From IMG/VR virus record IMGVR_UViG_3300044633_000479, positions 1-28,182 of that record: DNA of 28,182 nucleotides; one strand, written 5' to 3'. Shown here piece after piece: positions 1 to 7,834 of the stretch (its first letter is position 1; each line of letters opens with the position of its first letter). The stretch comes from a virus. The notes beneath the pieces were generated by a model. The model worked only from the letters and a program-made list of their open reading frames with translations, was not told the DNA's origin and did not search any database. A program made the position numbers and the translations under genes.

Positions 1-67
1 TAAAGATCCAATAGATGTAGTTCATAGGCACTGCTAACCAAAGCAGTATTTCTAGTACATCAATCAT
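1..67 (-). CDS. Partial CDS, N-terminus of a small membrane protein
   Basis: Only the first 22 codons are present; the gene runs off the left edge of the window. The start is the ATG at 65-67, which overlaps the TGA stop (64-66) of the preceding gene as ATGA. A good ribosome binding site, GGGAG, lies five bases upstream. The visible residues (MIDVLEILLWLAVPMNYIYW and on) are hydrophobic and look like an N-terminal membrane segment. It sits after the fibre genes and a holin-like gene, so a lysis or envelope role is plausible, but nothing more can be said from 22 residues. Confidence 0.6.
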   Translation of the reverse strand, partial: MIDVLEILLWLAVPMNYIYWIF

Positions 68-351
68 TTCTTCTCCCGTTCAAGCGCATCTTTGTATCCA
101 TGAATAACTTTAGTTCTGAGTTCTGCAGAGTCCGCTGTACCAGCCCATTCGGGCAAGTTGTTCCAGATGACCGTTAGATCTTGGCTTCTGCAAAACCGGA
201 CATTGTTCGTCAACCACATCGACATTTGTTGATGACGCTCCGACGGATTGTGGATTGTCCAAGCGATCGACCAGAACTCGCGCACATGGCATCCTTGCTT
301 GGACGACGCTCCTGCGATGACTAACAACAAGAGTAGGATTAGCCAGCGCAT
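64..351 (-). CDS. Small secreted or membrane-anchored phage protein, unknown function
   Basis: This 95-residue protein begins with a clear export signal: MRW followed by a run of leucines and isoleucines (residues 4-12) and a small-residue stretch AGASS near 14-18. Cys21 lies a little too far along for a standard lipobox. The rest is polar and tryptophan-rich (for example FWSIAWTIHN near 26-35 and IWNNLPEWAG near 61-70) and ends in a charged helix. It lies between a single-membrane-span holin-like gene and another membrane gene, so a lysis-cassette or envelope role is inferred. No spanin signature (long periplasmic coiled coil, or proline-rich lipoprotein) is seen. The ribosome binding site is weak (AGG about ten bases before the ATG). 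Function unknown. Confidence 0.7.
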   Translation of the reverse strand: MRWLILLLLLVIAGASSKQGCHVREFWSIAWTIHNPSERHQQMSMWLTNNVRFCRSQDLTVIWNNLPEWAGTADSAELRTKVIHGYKDALEREKK

Positions 352-363
352 CCATGCCAGTGC

Positions 364-558
364 CTACAGATTTAGTAGCTTTTTAACGAACTCTGCCGCT
401 ACGCCGGGACCAAAGAGCACCGCCGCAAGGAGTATATACAGCAGGTACTCCATGGTGCGCATCCGCTCTTTACCCCGATCGAGCTTGTCTTCGATCGAGC
501 GGTAGCGTTCAGCGCAAACCGCCTCGTGGACGGCGAGTTTAGTCTCCACTGGTTCCAT
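364..558 (-). CDS. Holin-like small membrane protein (XhlA-like layout)
   Basis: A 64-residue protein with a charged, helical N-terminal half (residues 1-36, rich in Glu, Arg and Lys) and one hydrophobic segment at about 38-56 (YLLYILLAAVLFGPGVAAEF). It ends in a short amphipathic tail, KKLLNL. This layout, soluble helix followed by one C-terminal membrane span, is shared by the XhlA group of phage lysis accessory proteins and by some small holins. The start ATG lies inside the end of the preceding 51-residue gene (20-base overlap), suggesting coupled translation. The location after the tail genes fits a lysis role, but no endolysin is visible in the window. The call rests on topology and position only. 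Confidence 0.55.
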   Translation of the reverse strand: MEPVETKLAVHEAVCAERYRSIEDKLDRGKERMRTMEYLLYILLAAVLFGPGVAAEFVKKLLNL

Positions 559-694
559 CTTCGACCTTAGGGGCTTCTGGAGGCTTCGCGGCGTCCTGAA
601 TTGCTTGAATCAATTGATATACCTCTTGGTAGGGACGTGCACCCAAATATCCAAGAAGTTGGTTTGCTGTTTCAATTGGCAGTTGTAATGTCAT
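539..694 (-). CDS. Small conserved phage protein, 51 residues, unknown function
   Basis: A short gene that is easy to miss. The ATG at 692-694 overlaps the TAA stop (694-696) of the gene before (TAATG), and the TAA stop is at 539-541, inside the start of the holin-like gene. The protein begins MTLQLPIETANQLLGYLGAR, continues with a helical stretch PYQEVYQLIQAIQ, and ends in an acidic, proline-containing tail. The pattern of a short beta-like start, then LGxxPYxEVxxLIxxI, recalls a small protein often found near the lysis or tail genes of aquatic phages. That likeness is from memory and unchecked. The fit into a continuous chain of overlapping genes on both sides is the strongest evidence that it is real. 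Confidence 0.7.
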   Translation of the reverse strand: MTLQLPIETANQLLGYLGARPYQEVYQLIQAIQDAAKPPEAPKVEDGTSGD

Positions 695-990
695 TAGATG
701 CTCCAAGGTGTTTCAGTTAAAAATTTTGGGTTCTTTTTCTCATTGATTTTAGCCATCAATGCGGACTCAATCTCTGTTTTGTTGACCCCATTTTCCCAAA
801 TCCAACCGCAAACCGTAGCTTCGGTTAAATCAGAGTATGGTATTTTAGGCGTACTTTCCACCCATGAACAAGTTGAGTATATGGATGCCGTATGCTCTCC
901 ATCAACTGCCGTAGCATACCAATGCGCAGTAGTCACAAAACCATCCGCTACTCTGCGTTCAAGGGTTCGAATATTCCAAGTTATGAACAT
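694..990 (-). CDS. DUF7936-like conserved phage protein downstream of tail fibres
   Basis: A protein of about 98 residues starting MFITWNIRTLERRVADGFVT. The pattern 'TWxIxxLER...DGFVTTAHW...DGEHTASIY' followed by 'PYSDLTEATVCGWIWENG' and a C-terminal helix with 'AKINEKKNP' matches a small family (DUF7936, as I recall it) that commonly sits just after tail fibre genes in phages of Gram-negative hosts. I chose the ATG at 988-990 because the family normally begins near the (F)ITW motif; an ATG at 1015-1017 would add nine residues and overlap the previous gene by 22 bases. Function unknown; a virion or tail-associated role is inferred from position. Confidence 0.7.
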   Translation of the reverse strand: MFITWNIRTLERRVADGFVTTAHWYATAVDGEHTASIYSTCSWVESTPKIPYSDLTEATVCGWIWENGVNKTEIESALMAKINEKKNPKFLTETPWSI

Positions 991-995
991 AATAT

Positions 996-1211
996 TTACT
1001 CTGGTATGGTTGGCCATTGCACGTCAAAAGGAAAACCCGATTGCGTTGGAATGTCTAACAATGCTTGGCGATAAGCGCTCCATTGCGTTTGCTGTTCAGA
1101 AGTCATTGTCGCCCAACGAATTGGGTTGATGCGATCAACAGTCTGACTTAACAACTCATCACGCTCCATGCGTCTGTGCATTTCATTTAATTTTATAATT
1201 TCAGCGTTCAT
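996..1211 (-). CDS. Phage tail assembly chaperone-like protein
   Basis: A 71-residue protein whose C-terminal half carries the tail-assembly-chaperone-type signature: 'INPIRWATMTSEQQTQWSAY', then 'RQALLDIPTQSGFP' and a final 'WPTIPE'. The family (Phage_tail_APC type) is known from tail modules of many phages, where it is found beside fibre or tail genes. The N-terminal part is a charged helix. The ATG at 1209-1211 overlaps the TAA stop of the upstream fibre gene (TAATG), so the two are probably translationally coupled. This fits a role in folding or assembling the fibre. Assignment is by motif; the exact partner is inferred. Confidence 0.75.
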   Translation of the reverse strand: MNAEIIKLNEMHRRMERDELLSQTVDRINPIRWATMTSEQQTQWSAYRQALLDIPTQSGFPFDVQWPTIPE

Positions 1212-2986
1212 TAACTTACTCCATAAACTGTGTAGACGCCAGCCAAATAATAACCAGAGCCAAAAGGTTGAGGGAAATTTATAGACGTTGGAACTGAAGA
1301 TGTGTCATACGCAAAACCAGCAGAATAAAACACGTTGTTTCGGCTAAATCCACCTTGTAATTGAACACGGTATGCGGAACTCATGTTTGCGTTATAGCTT
1401 AGTTGGAAACTACAACGCATAGGCTCGTTATTGCCCGGACTTCCGAATTGAATGAAAGTTTGGCTACTCTGATTAGTACCAGTAGTCATGTTAAACCACG
1501 AATAGCTATAAACTGATCCAGTATCGTTATTAAAACGAATAATTCCAGCGCCTGTGCCACCGGCGGACACGTAATTACCTTGTATTACTAATTGCAGATA
1601 TTTATAAGTTGTGTCCCAGCCAGACGGCAAGTTAATCGATCCTGACTGCGTACCGGCGCTAAGAGTTAATGTTCCAATGACTGTAAGTCCACCGCCACTG
1701 ACTGTTGACCAAGTAGGTGCCGCACTTGCGCCGCCAGAGGTCAGGACTTGACCTGCCGTTCCGTAGGTTGCACCACCAATACCAAGTTGACCTGCCGCGC
1801 CAATGCGGAATCGTTCTGTATCAGCAGTTTGGAATCTTAAAATACCACTTGCATTGTTGGCGTTTAATATAATTCCATAAGTGTTATTTGCCAATGCAGT
1901 AGAGCCTGCGGGGTAAACTGCGCTATATGATTGTCCAAATGTATACAGTTGCGCCCCAACAGTTCCCGATGTCATTCCAAAATAAGAATACAAACTAGCC
2001 GATGTACTTGTTAACGCAATACTTGGGTTTGAACTGGTAACAACTTCAAGTTCGTTGTTTGGTGCAGATGTACCAATACCTACTTTGCCTGCGCTGTCAA
2101 TACGCATCCGTTCTGAGCTGTTTGTAAGGAATGCGGTGTAGTTAGAACCAGCATGGAAATACATCCCTTCACCACCATAAGCGGCAGTGTTAAAAATGCC
2201 GGGGCCGCCAGAGTCTAAGTATAAATAACCACCTCTTGTTGCGTTTGCCCATCGCCCAGCAAAATTGGTTGTGTTGTACAAATCCAACTTGTAAGCTGGC
2301 GAATTTGTACCAATACCCAACCCTGTTGAGGTGAGGCGCATGGCTTCGGATGGTGATGTGCCAGAACCCGGTGCCCAAACAGACTCACCGTTTGTACCAA
2401 TGTAATACGGTGTACGAGTGCCATTAGAACCTGTTTGAGTAAAAGATAATTGTGTTTGCGCCGATGCAAGAGTAGCGCTAGTGCGGTATCCATCAATGCC
2501 AGAAAAACCAAAACGCAAGCCTTGCGTTGTATCATCTGTACCTCGATTGGCATTAAAACGATAACTTACAGTTGTGCCGCCAAAAACCTCGACAAGGCTC
2601 CCATCAAAAGTAAGCGCAGAGCCAGTAGCCAATGCACTAGAACTAGATGCGTACACCACACCGCCTGATGTGAATGATGTTAAGCCTGTGCCACCGTTAG
2701 CTGTACCTAGTGTTCCTGCAAGAGTAATCGTGCCAGACGTGGTGATTGGGCCACCTGACGTGGTCAAGCCTGTCGTGCCGCCTGATACTGCAACGCTAGA
2801 AACGGTGCCCGACGCTCCGCTTGAAGATGCTAACAAGGTGACAGTACCTGCGCTGTTCTTTGCGTACAGCTTCATGTCAGCGATGTTTAAGCCAAGTTCT
2901 CCGTTGGCAAGGTTGCCAGACGAAGGAACAGCCGACGCGGTGCTACTGAAGTAAAGTGAAATGGGCGTAAAGCCTGCTTGTGCCAT
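1211..2986 (-). CDS. Tail fibre protein 2 (distal or receptor-binding fibre candidate)
   Basis: A 591-residue Gly/Ser/Thr/Ala-rich fibre. The N-terminal part has 'LANGELGLNIADMKLYAKN' (about residues 26-44), a motif seen in many phage fibres. A module with 'VSGGTTGLTTSGGP' and 'ANGGTG' (about 67-103) is also present in the neighbouring 806-residue fibre. The middle has repeated 'MRxxSxGxxGIGTxxPxxxLxV'-type units (near 216-236 and 293-315), typical of long fibres that often end in an intramolecular chaperone, but no S74 peptidase signature is visible here. The last 150 residues or so are a distinct, aromatic-rich domain (YKYLQLVIQGNYVS, then SYSWFNMTTG), the likely receptor-binding tip. Base composition is clearly more AT-rich than in the terminase or early genes. 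It starts in a TAATG overlap with the upstream fibre gene. Confidence 0.85.
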   Translation of the reverse strand: MAQAGFTPISLYFSSTASAVPSSGNLANGELGLNIADMKLYAKNSAGTVTLLASSSGASGTVSSVAVSGGTTGLTTSGGPITTSGTITLAGTLGTANGGTGLTSFTSGGVVYASSSSALATGSALTFDGSLVEVFGGTTVSYRFNANRGTDDTTQGLRFGFSGIDGYRTSATLASAQTQLSFTQTGSNGTRTPYYIGTNGESVWAPGSGTSPSEAMRLTSTGLGIGTNSPAYKLDLYNTTNFAGRWANATRGGYLYLDSGGPGIFNTAAYGGEGMYFHAGSNYTAFLTNSSERMRIDSAGKVGIGTSAPNNELEVVTSSNPSIALTSTSASLYSYFGMTSGTVGAQLYTFGQSYSAVYPAGSTALANNTYGIILNANNASGILRFQTADTERFRIGAAGQLGIGGATYGTAGQVLTSGGASAAPTWSTVSGGGLTVIGTLTLSAGTQSGSINLPSGWDTTYKYLQLVIQGNYVSAGGTGAGIIRFNNDTGSVYSYSWFNMTTGTNQSSQTFIQFGSPGNNEPMRCSFQLSYNANMSSAYRVQLQGGFSRNNVFYSAGFAYDTSSVPTSINFPQPFGSGYYLAGVYTVYGVS

Positions 2987-5406
2987 TAGAAGGTTCCTCC
3001 GAAGATGCCAGTCGTGGCATTCAATGTTGTAAATGCGCCAGTTGACGTCGTCGTCGCACCAACTGATGTTCCGTCAATTGTCCCACCAGTTATCGCAACA
3101 GTACCTGCATTTTGCGTGGACATTGTACCTAAGCCAGTGATCGCCGTGTTAGGGATTGTGGTTGATGCGGATACCGCGCTAGTACCGTTGCCGAACAGAT
3201 AACCAGATAGTGTGGTTGCGCCTGTACCACCGTTTGCTACATTCAATGTGCCAGCAAGGGTGATCGTGCCCGTTACGGTGACAGGGCCACCAGATGTAGT
3301 CAGTCCAGTCGTACCGCCAGACACGTCCACGCTTTGTACCGTACCACCAGCGGCGGGGGTGGCGGAGATCGTGATGCCACCAGCGGTGTTTGAGATGCTG
3401 ACGTTCGTGCCAGCAGTCAAAGTCGCCAGTGAGTAGCCTGTACCGTTACCAATAGCCAACTGACCATTAGACGGCGTGGCTGTTAAACCTGTACCACCGT
3501 AAGCAACACCAATCGCTGTACCGTTCCATGTGCCTGCGGTTAGCGTACCCACACCAGTGATACCAGTGTAAGAGCCGCTCAAACGACCCGTAGGAAGCGT
3601 TCCTGAGCTGATATTGGATGCATTGGTAGTGTCAGTAGTGGCAGAAGCCGCTAAGCCTGATACGGCACCAGAAGCGATAGCAATCGATGTGTTGGTGACC
3701 AAAGTCAATTGACCTTGCGCGTTCACAGCAAAGACTGGTACTTGCGAGGCAGAACCGTATGTTCCAGCAGTCACGGCAGTATTGGCAATGTTAAACGTGT
3801 AGGCAGGTGACTCATTTAGACCTGTACCAGCGGAGTACGTCAAAGGCGCACCAAACTGAGTAAACACGATTGCTGTTGTACCAACTGTAATAGGTAGCGG
3901 AGTCTGTTGTACCCAAGACGTGTTAGCTTGTGTCGTACCTGCTGTGATCAGGAAGAAGTCACCAGCGTCAATCTTATCTACGCCTGCACCAGCGGTATCG
4001 AAGTCTGAAGCTCGAGTGAGGATGTACGGAGCACCAGCAGATCCAGTCTGAGTAACCGTGTACACGCCATTGTTCGCTTGCGCGACTTCGTTTTTGATCA
4101 AAACGCGATTGCCGACCACGACTGCCACGCTATCAATGCTTAGTGCACCATTAGCATTAGCAGTCAACGTCGCGCCGACACCAGAAGCCCCGTTATTGTA
4201 CGTGTTGGACGCGAGCGCAGTGGTGGTCGCCAAACGGCAAGATTGGTGAAAGTTAATACCCGACGCGATAGCATCCGCGTAGTCTTTGTTTACAATGTCA
4301 TTGCCAGTTGTGGGGGCAGTAGTGATCGTTCCAGTGGTCATTGCCACAGAAGTAAATACGCCAGTGGACGGAGTTCCTGCACCAATGGTCGTGCTGTTGA
4401 TCGTACTACTAGTGATTGTCGCGCCAGCGATCGTCCCGCCTGTGACCGCCACAGCACTAGCATTCTGGGTGGACATTGTGCCCAAGCCAGTAATGTCGGT
4501 GTTTGGGATAGTCGCGCTAGCGGTCATCGCGGTTGTACCAGTGCCTTTTACATATCCGGTTAAGGTGTTTGCGCCCGTGCCGCCATTCGCAACTACTAAT
4601 ATACCGCCGAGAGTGACAACTCCGCTAGATGCGGCCGACGGCGTAAGTCCTGTAGAACCTGCGCTGAAAGTCGATACGCCACCGGCCAAGCTGAATGGAT
4701 TCCAAGACCCGTTAGCGTAGCCCTCAAAGACTTGCGAATCACTGTTGTACCGAATTTGCCCGCTAGCTCCAGCGGGCTTTTGAGCAGTAGTGCCAACTGG
4801 TACAGTAACAGCTCCAGTGCCGGGAAGTACCGCATTGCTTGCAATGCTGAAAACGGGGGCACTTGCCGCGCCATCAGCGTTCGCAATGTCGATCTGGTTC
4901 GCAGTTCCGGCCAGCGTCCGACCCGAGACTGAAGTCCCGCCGCCAGTCAAGGCAAGCATCCCCGTACCGGAAAGTGCCGCTACAGATGCGGCAACACCGG
5001 TAAGTGCTAATGTGGGGTTCCCACCAGTGCCGTTAGCATTCGAAACACCCAATCCGCTACCGGATACAGCGATAGAACGGTTAATTACCGTGTTCGCGCT
5101 GTCTTTAACTACAATACCACCGGCCGCCGCGTTCAAGCTGGCCGCCGCGCCATCCATCGAGATTCGGTAGAAAGACTGCGCACCGCCGTCAGTTAGCACC
5201 AAGCCGGTATTGGTCGAAAGGTAACGGCTATTTGGTAGCGTAGTCTCCTGATTCTTAGTCAGAAACGTCTGATTCTGCGAAGGCGAAGCCGAGATCGCAC
5301 CGGTCGTCGTCTGAACCGTCACACCATTCTGAACAATCGGGACCGCCTCAGTACCTGTAATTGCACCGGCGGCGGGTAGTTGGGTAATGGCTACTTGTGC
5401 TGACAT
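2986..5406 (-). CDS. Tail fibre protein 1, repetitive
   Basis: An 806-residue low-complexity Thr/Gly/Ala/Ser-rich protein. The N-terminus (MSAQVAITQLPAAGAITGTE, then 'VPIVQNGVTVQTT') is the form seen at the start of many phage fibre proteins, probably the virion-attachment end. The middle (about residues 370-525) holds a recognisable fibre domain with 'NKDYADAIASGINFHQSCR', 'GDFFLITAGTTQANTSWVQ' and related strands. The motif 'TIPNTxITGLGTMSTQNA' occurs twice, once before this domain and once near the C-terminus. The stretch with 'VSGGTTGLTTSGGP' also occurs in the next fibre. The gene starts in a TAATG overlap with the preceding zinc-motif gene. It is likely a trimeric, beta-helical fibre acting at the cell surface. 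Confidence 0.87.
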   Translation of the reverse strand: MSAQVAITQLPAAGAITGTEAVPIVQNGVTVQTTTGAISASPSQNQTFLTKNQETTLPNSRYLSTNTGLVLTDGGAQSFYRISMDGAAASLNAAAGGIVVKDSANTVINRSIAVSGSGLGVSNANGTGGNPTLALTGVAASVAALSGTGMLALTGGGTSVSGRTLAGTANQIDIANADGAASAPVFSIASNAVLPGTGAVTVPVGTTAQKPAGASGQIRYNSDSQVFEGYANGSWNPFSLAGGVSTFSAGSTGLTPSAASSGVVTLGGILVVANGGTGANTLTGYVKGTGTTAMTASATIPNTDITGLGTMSTQNASAVAVTGGTIAGATITSSTINSTTIGAGTPSTGVFTSVAMTTGTITTAPTTGNDIVNKDYADAIASGINFHQSCRLATTTALASNTYNNGASGVGATLTANANGALSIDSVAVVVGNRVLIKNEVAQANNGVYTVTQTGSAGAPYILTRASDFDTAGAGVDKIDAGDFFLITAGTTQANTSWVQQTPLPITVGTTAIVFTQFGAPLTYSAGTGLNESPAYTFNIANTAVTAGTYGSASQVPVFAVNAQGQLTLVTNTSIAIASGAVSGLAASATTDTTNASNISSGTLPTGRLSGSYTGITGVGTLTAGTWNGTAIGVAYGGTGLTATPSNGQLAIGNGTGYSLATLTAGTNVSISNTAGGITISATPAAGGTVQSVDVSGGTTGLTTSGGPVTVTGTITLAGTLNVANGGTGATTLSGYLFGNGTSAVSASTTIPNTAITGLGTMSTQNAGTVAITGGTIDGTSVGATTTSTGAFTTLNATTGIFGGTF

Positions 5407-5780
5407 TATGTACTCGTATTGTTAGGTGGACTCGGAGCGATAGTGTCCCGGTTGCCATTAGTAGACGGCGTCTGCGTGTTCCCCTCGGTGGAGATCTGGA
5501 ACTGGCTGGAGCCATCCATCGACTGACTGCCGGTCATCAGGTAATCATCGTTAGCCGCCACACTGACGTCCGGACGCGGAAAGCGCAAGTTAATGCGCTC
5601 AGTCTTGCGGGCGGGCAGACGGTACGGGTCGAACTGGTCGCGGCATCCCGTGTCGCAGACTCGCAGTCCGGGGAAATTCGGGTCGGGTCCGAGGCGTACG
5701 AATGCATACTTCATCTTGCACCGGTCACACACACCGATGGCGACCGAGGCCAATCCGCGAGTGTCGAGGAATCTTGGCAT
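5406..5780 (-). CDS. Zinc-motif virion-region protein, unknown function
   Basis: A 124-residue protein with two cysteine pairs: CDRC at residues 18-21 and CDTGC at 42-46, a CxxC...CxxxC arrangement that probably binds one zinc ion. Conserved-looking flanking motifs are 'PRFLDTRG' at the start and 'DQFDPYRLPAR' after the second pair. The last 50 residues are low-complexity Ser/Thr/Asn/Pro. Proteins of this look sit between the connector gene and the fibre genes in many aquatic phages (from memory), so a structural or head-tail joining role is inferred. Both ends overlap neighbours (TAATG at 5780 with the connector, TAATG at 5406 with the fibre). Confidence 0.75.
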   Translation of the reverse strand: MPRFLDTRGLASVAIGVCDRCKMKYAFVRLGPDPNFPGLRVCDTGCRDQFDPYRLPARKTERINLRFPRPDVSVAANDDYLMTGSQSMDGSSQFQISTEGNTQTPSTNGNRDTIAPSPPNNTST

Positions 5781-6853
5781 TACGTCGTGTACACCGAGAT
5801 ATTCGGTGCCCAGTAAATCGGGGACTTGTCGCGCTCTTCCTGCTCGGCGTCGTTGAAATTCCGGTCAGCTTGACCTTCAAGGTACTTGACGCGCTCAAGC
5901 GGGACGGCGGGGAGTATCAGCGACATCCGGTGCGCAAGCATCGACTCAACGGCGAGGAGCCAGCGATCGGGGATCGCAAGTTCACCGGAAAGTGCCCCAA
6001 TGTCCTCGATTTGAGCCGAGTACCAGACCGTCATTTGGATGAAAGGGTCTGAAGGTACTGGCCACAGGTAAATCGAGGGGACCGGGATGGTACGGTCGAA
6101 CCAAAACTGGTATGGCTGGTTCGCCGTGAAATTCTTATTCGGTAAGTTCGTGTAATCGTCACGGTTCAGACGGGCCATCTGAATCTCTCGGCTATTATTA
6201 CCAAGGTAGAATTCACGGAGCGCAAGCGTAGTACCTCCGGAGGCCCGGACGCGGTATGCGATCACATTCTGCCCGGGGTCGATGTCGGTCCAGACCCATT
6301 CGTTGTCAGTCACCGCTATCGAGCCAAGGCTGTCAAGGGTGTTCCACGTGGAACCGTCCACGGAGTATTCGTACGTTATTGTCCAAGTGGCACTGCCACC
6401 ACCACTAACATATGGCAAAATACCAATAGAGCCAATGTAGACAGGATTGCCAGTGCCGTAGTTAACAGAGATGTTACCGTTGGCCGATGTTTGCTGACAA
6501 AACGTACTAGTGTCGCCATCGTATACATTTGCCACTGTTCCTCCAGCAGAAGTCGAATAGCTTCCGGAAGGCCTTTCCATCTGTCGGTACAGAACGTTGA
6601 GGGCGTCGTTGGACCCCACGGGCATGTTGTAGATGTACTGGTCCGCATTCAGCCCGATCACTTTTTTCTTGATCGCGAAATACTGGATACCCTTGTTAAT
6701 AATGGCCGAGAGGACGTAGAAAAGATTACGCTTTGACGATTGTATCTGCTCCACCGTAAGCTCTTCGGCGAGCTTTCCCGAAGCCCGAGCCGCGTCGTCA
6801 ATCAGGTTCTGTACGCTGACTGTCGTTAACCCTACTGTGCCAGATGTTGCCAT
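5780..6853 (-). CDS. Head-tail connector (P22 gp4-like) with inserted discoidin-like domain
   Basis: A 357-residue protein. Residues 13-91 ('NLIDDAARASGKLAEELTVE', then LFYVLSAIINKGIQYFAIKK) and 222-350 ('REIQMARLNRDDYTNLPNK', 'PQPYQFWFD'-type strand, then 'IYLWPVP', 'IPDRWLLAVESMLAHRMSL') match the adaptor or DNA-stabilisation family that extends the portal in short-tailed phages. Between them, at about 92-219, lies an insertion with 'VYDGDTSTFCQQ', 'TYEYSVDGSTWNTLDS' and 'AYRVRASGGTTLALREFYLG', which reads as an F5/8 type C (discoidin, galactose-binding) domain. Discoidin domains usually bind glycans. In the virion this insert could decorate the neck and contact the cell surface, which is inference. 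The start is an ATG after GGTGG, three bases after the previous stop. Confidence 0.78.
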   Translation of the reverse strand: MATSGTVGLTTVSVQNLIDDAARASGKLAEELTVEQIQSSKRNLFYVLSAIINKGIQYFAIKKKVIGLNADQYIYNMPVGSNDALNVLYRQMERPSGSYSTSAGGTVANVYDGDTSTFCQQTSANGNISVNYGTGNPVYIGSIGILPYVSGGGSATWTITYEYSVDGSTWNTLDSLGSIAVTDNEWVWTDIDPGQNVIAYRVRASGGTTLALREFYLGNNSREIQMARLNRDDYTNLPNKNFTANQPYQFWFDRTIPVPSIYLWPVPSDPFIQMTVWYSAQIEDIGALSGELAIPDRWLLAVESMLAHRMSLILPAVPLERVKYLEGQADRNFNDAEQEERDKSPIYWAPNISVYTT

Positions 6854-6856
6854 TTA

Positions 6857-7384
6857 TTACCACCCCGGGCAATTCCAACGTTTAAGTGATGCGGCTTTCC
6901 GGGTCGGACGCCCTTGGTCGTCCTTCAATGGCCCCGGATTACCCTCCATCCTAGCGCAAAATGAATCCCGACGTGGTCCCCCTTGGGGTTGTGGAGCTTT
7001 CAGATTACCGCCAGTTTCCCGATTATACTTTGCCCGACCCTTTTCTGTCAATCCTGCGCCTTTTTCGACCGAGAGCTTCTCGCCCCGACCTATCGCAAGA
7101 CTCGGGCCGCCATCCTTCATTCGGACGGTTTTTGCGGACTGCTTGAAGGCTTCAGCCGTTGGCGCACCTTTGCTACCCACTCGGCGCATTTTCTCGCCAG
7201 ATCCTTCAGCGATTCTCGCACGTTTTGCATTAATGTTGTCATATAGACCACCATCCTTAAATTTCTTACCCTCGTCGGCCTTGATGAATTCCTTGCCGAC
7301 CTTCTGAGGCACACCGCCGAATCCGCCCTTAGTGTGAGCGGCGGCTTGCATTAAACGATGCTGAGCAGGTGATTTGCTTGGCAT
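6857..7384 (-). CDS. DUF6321-type conserved basic phage protein
   Basis: A 175-residue, very basic protein. The N-terminus, 'MPSKSPAQHRLMQAAAHTKG' followed by 'GVPQKVGKEFIKADEG', is a recurrent phage motif. Two KDGG motifs follow (FKDGGLYD near 42-49 and MKDGGPSLA near 89-97). The C-terminal 75 residues hold the signature 'GAGLTEKGRAKYNRETGGN' then 'RRDSFCARM' and 'KDDQGRPTRKAASLKRWNC', which I recognise as the DUF6321 type. Function is unknown; strong basicity and position among head genes suggest nucleic-acid contact or an internal virion role (inference). A perfect sigma70 promoter is encoded within the conserved LTEKGRAKYN segment (see separate entry). No clear ribosome binding site; it starts three bases before the previous stop, suggesting coupling. 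Confidence 0.75.
   Translation of the reverse strand: MPSKSPAQHRLMQAAAHTKGGFGGVPQKVGKEFIKADEGKKFKDGGLYDNINAKRARIAEGSGEKMRRVGSKGAPTAEAFKQSAKTVRMKDGGPSLAIGRGEKLSVEKGAGLTEKGRAKYNRETGGNLKAPQPQGGPRRDSFCARMEGNPGPLKDDQGRPTRKAASLKRWNCPGW
7022..7051 (-). promoter_or_regulatory. Perfect sigma70 promoter inside the DUF6321 gene
   Basis: Reading the minus strand, TTGACA (7046-7051) and TATAAT (7022-7027) are separated by 18 bases. Both hexamers are perfect. The promoter lies in coding sequence: TTG ACA encodes Leu-Thr and TAT AAT encodes Tyr-Asn of the conserved LT-x6-YN stretch. It would drive the connector, zinc-motif protein and both fibres. Confidence 0.7.
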
Positions 7385-7386
7385 GA

Positions 7387-7791
7387 TTAGGCGTAAGACT
7401 TTACCATCTCAAGAACGATGGTGTAAAAGTCACCCGCAGTAGCATCAGCTGTGCTAAACAATACATCGCCAGTTTTACCGGCACCTGCGTTGTTAGTCAA
7501 ACCGCCGAATTTTTCAAAATCCATTGTGTATTGAGAATTTTGGGGCACACACCAGCAAAATACATCTGTCGTCGCATCCCAATAAATCTGTACTTCTAAA
7601 CCATGAGTTGAGGCATAGATCTTTGTGATTGTAACGCCATCACACGCTTGGCCAGATGCACTCGAGGTTAAAGTAGATACATCCACCTTTATTACTTTGC
7701 TTTCACCAGTACCGTCAGAGAGGTTTGTGAATTTCATAATCGCCATCCGCTCACCATCCAAGAGCGTCTGACTTGCGACTGCGTCAGCCAT
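7387..7791 (-). CDS. Conserved structural-region phage protein, unknown function
   Basis: A 134-residue protein, probably mostly beta-stranded: alternating hydrophobic and polar stretches such as 'KVIKVDVSTLTS', 'ITKIYASTHGLEVQIYWD' and 'FYTIVLEMVKSYA'. It starts with a good ribosome binding site (AAAGGA, six bases before the ATG). It lies between the KxGG-repeat gene and the DUF6321 gene in the head-to-tail part of the late module. I recognise the general type from aquatic phage genomes but know no function for it; a small virion protein is the natural inference. A possible terminator hairpin lies just upstream. Confidence 0.7.
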   Translation of the reverse strand: MADAVASQTLLDGERMAIMKFTNLSDGTGESKVIKVDVSTLTSSASGQACDGVTITKIYASTHGLEVQIYWDATTDVFCWCVPQNSQYTMDFEKFGGLTNNAGAGKTGDVLFSTADATAGDFYTIVLEMVKSYA

Positions 7792-7800
7792 AATTTATCC

Positions 7801-7830
7801 TTTAAAAGGACGGGAGCCTAAGCCCCCGCC
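7801..7830 (-). terminator. Possible partial intrinsic terminator upstream of the 134-residue gene
   Basis: On the minus strand, a GC-rich arm (GGCGGGGGC) and GCTCCCGTCC form a stem of about nine pairs, two of them G-U, with a TTAG loop, followed by CTTTT. It lies in the 43-base gap between the KxGG-repeat gene and the 134-residue gene. The T-run is short and merges with the next ribosome binding site, so it may only attenuate transcription. Confidence 0.4.
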
Positions 7831-7834
7831 TTAC

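Noticed and set aside
1211-5406. Diversity-generating retroelement acting on the fibre genes
   Set aside because: No reverse transcriptase, template repeat or adenine-biased variable repeat is visible; the shared fibre modules look like ordinary repeats.
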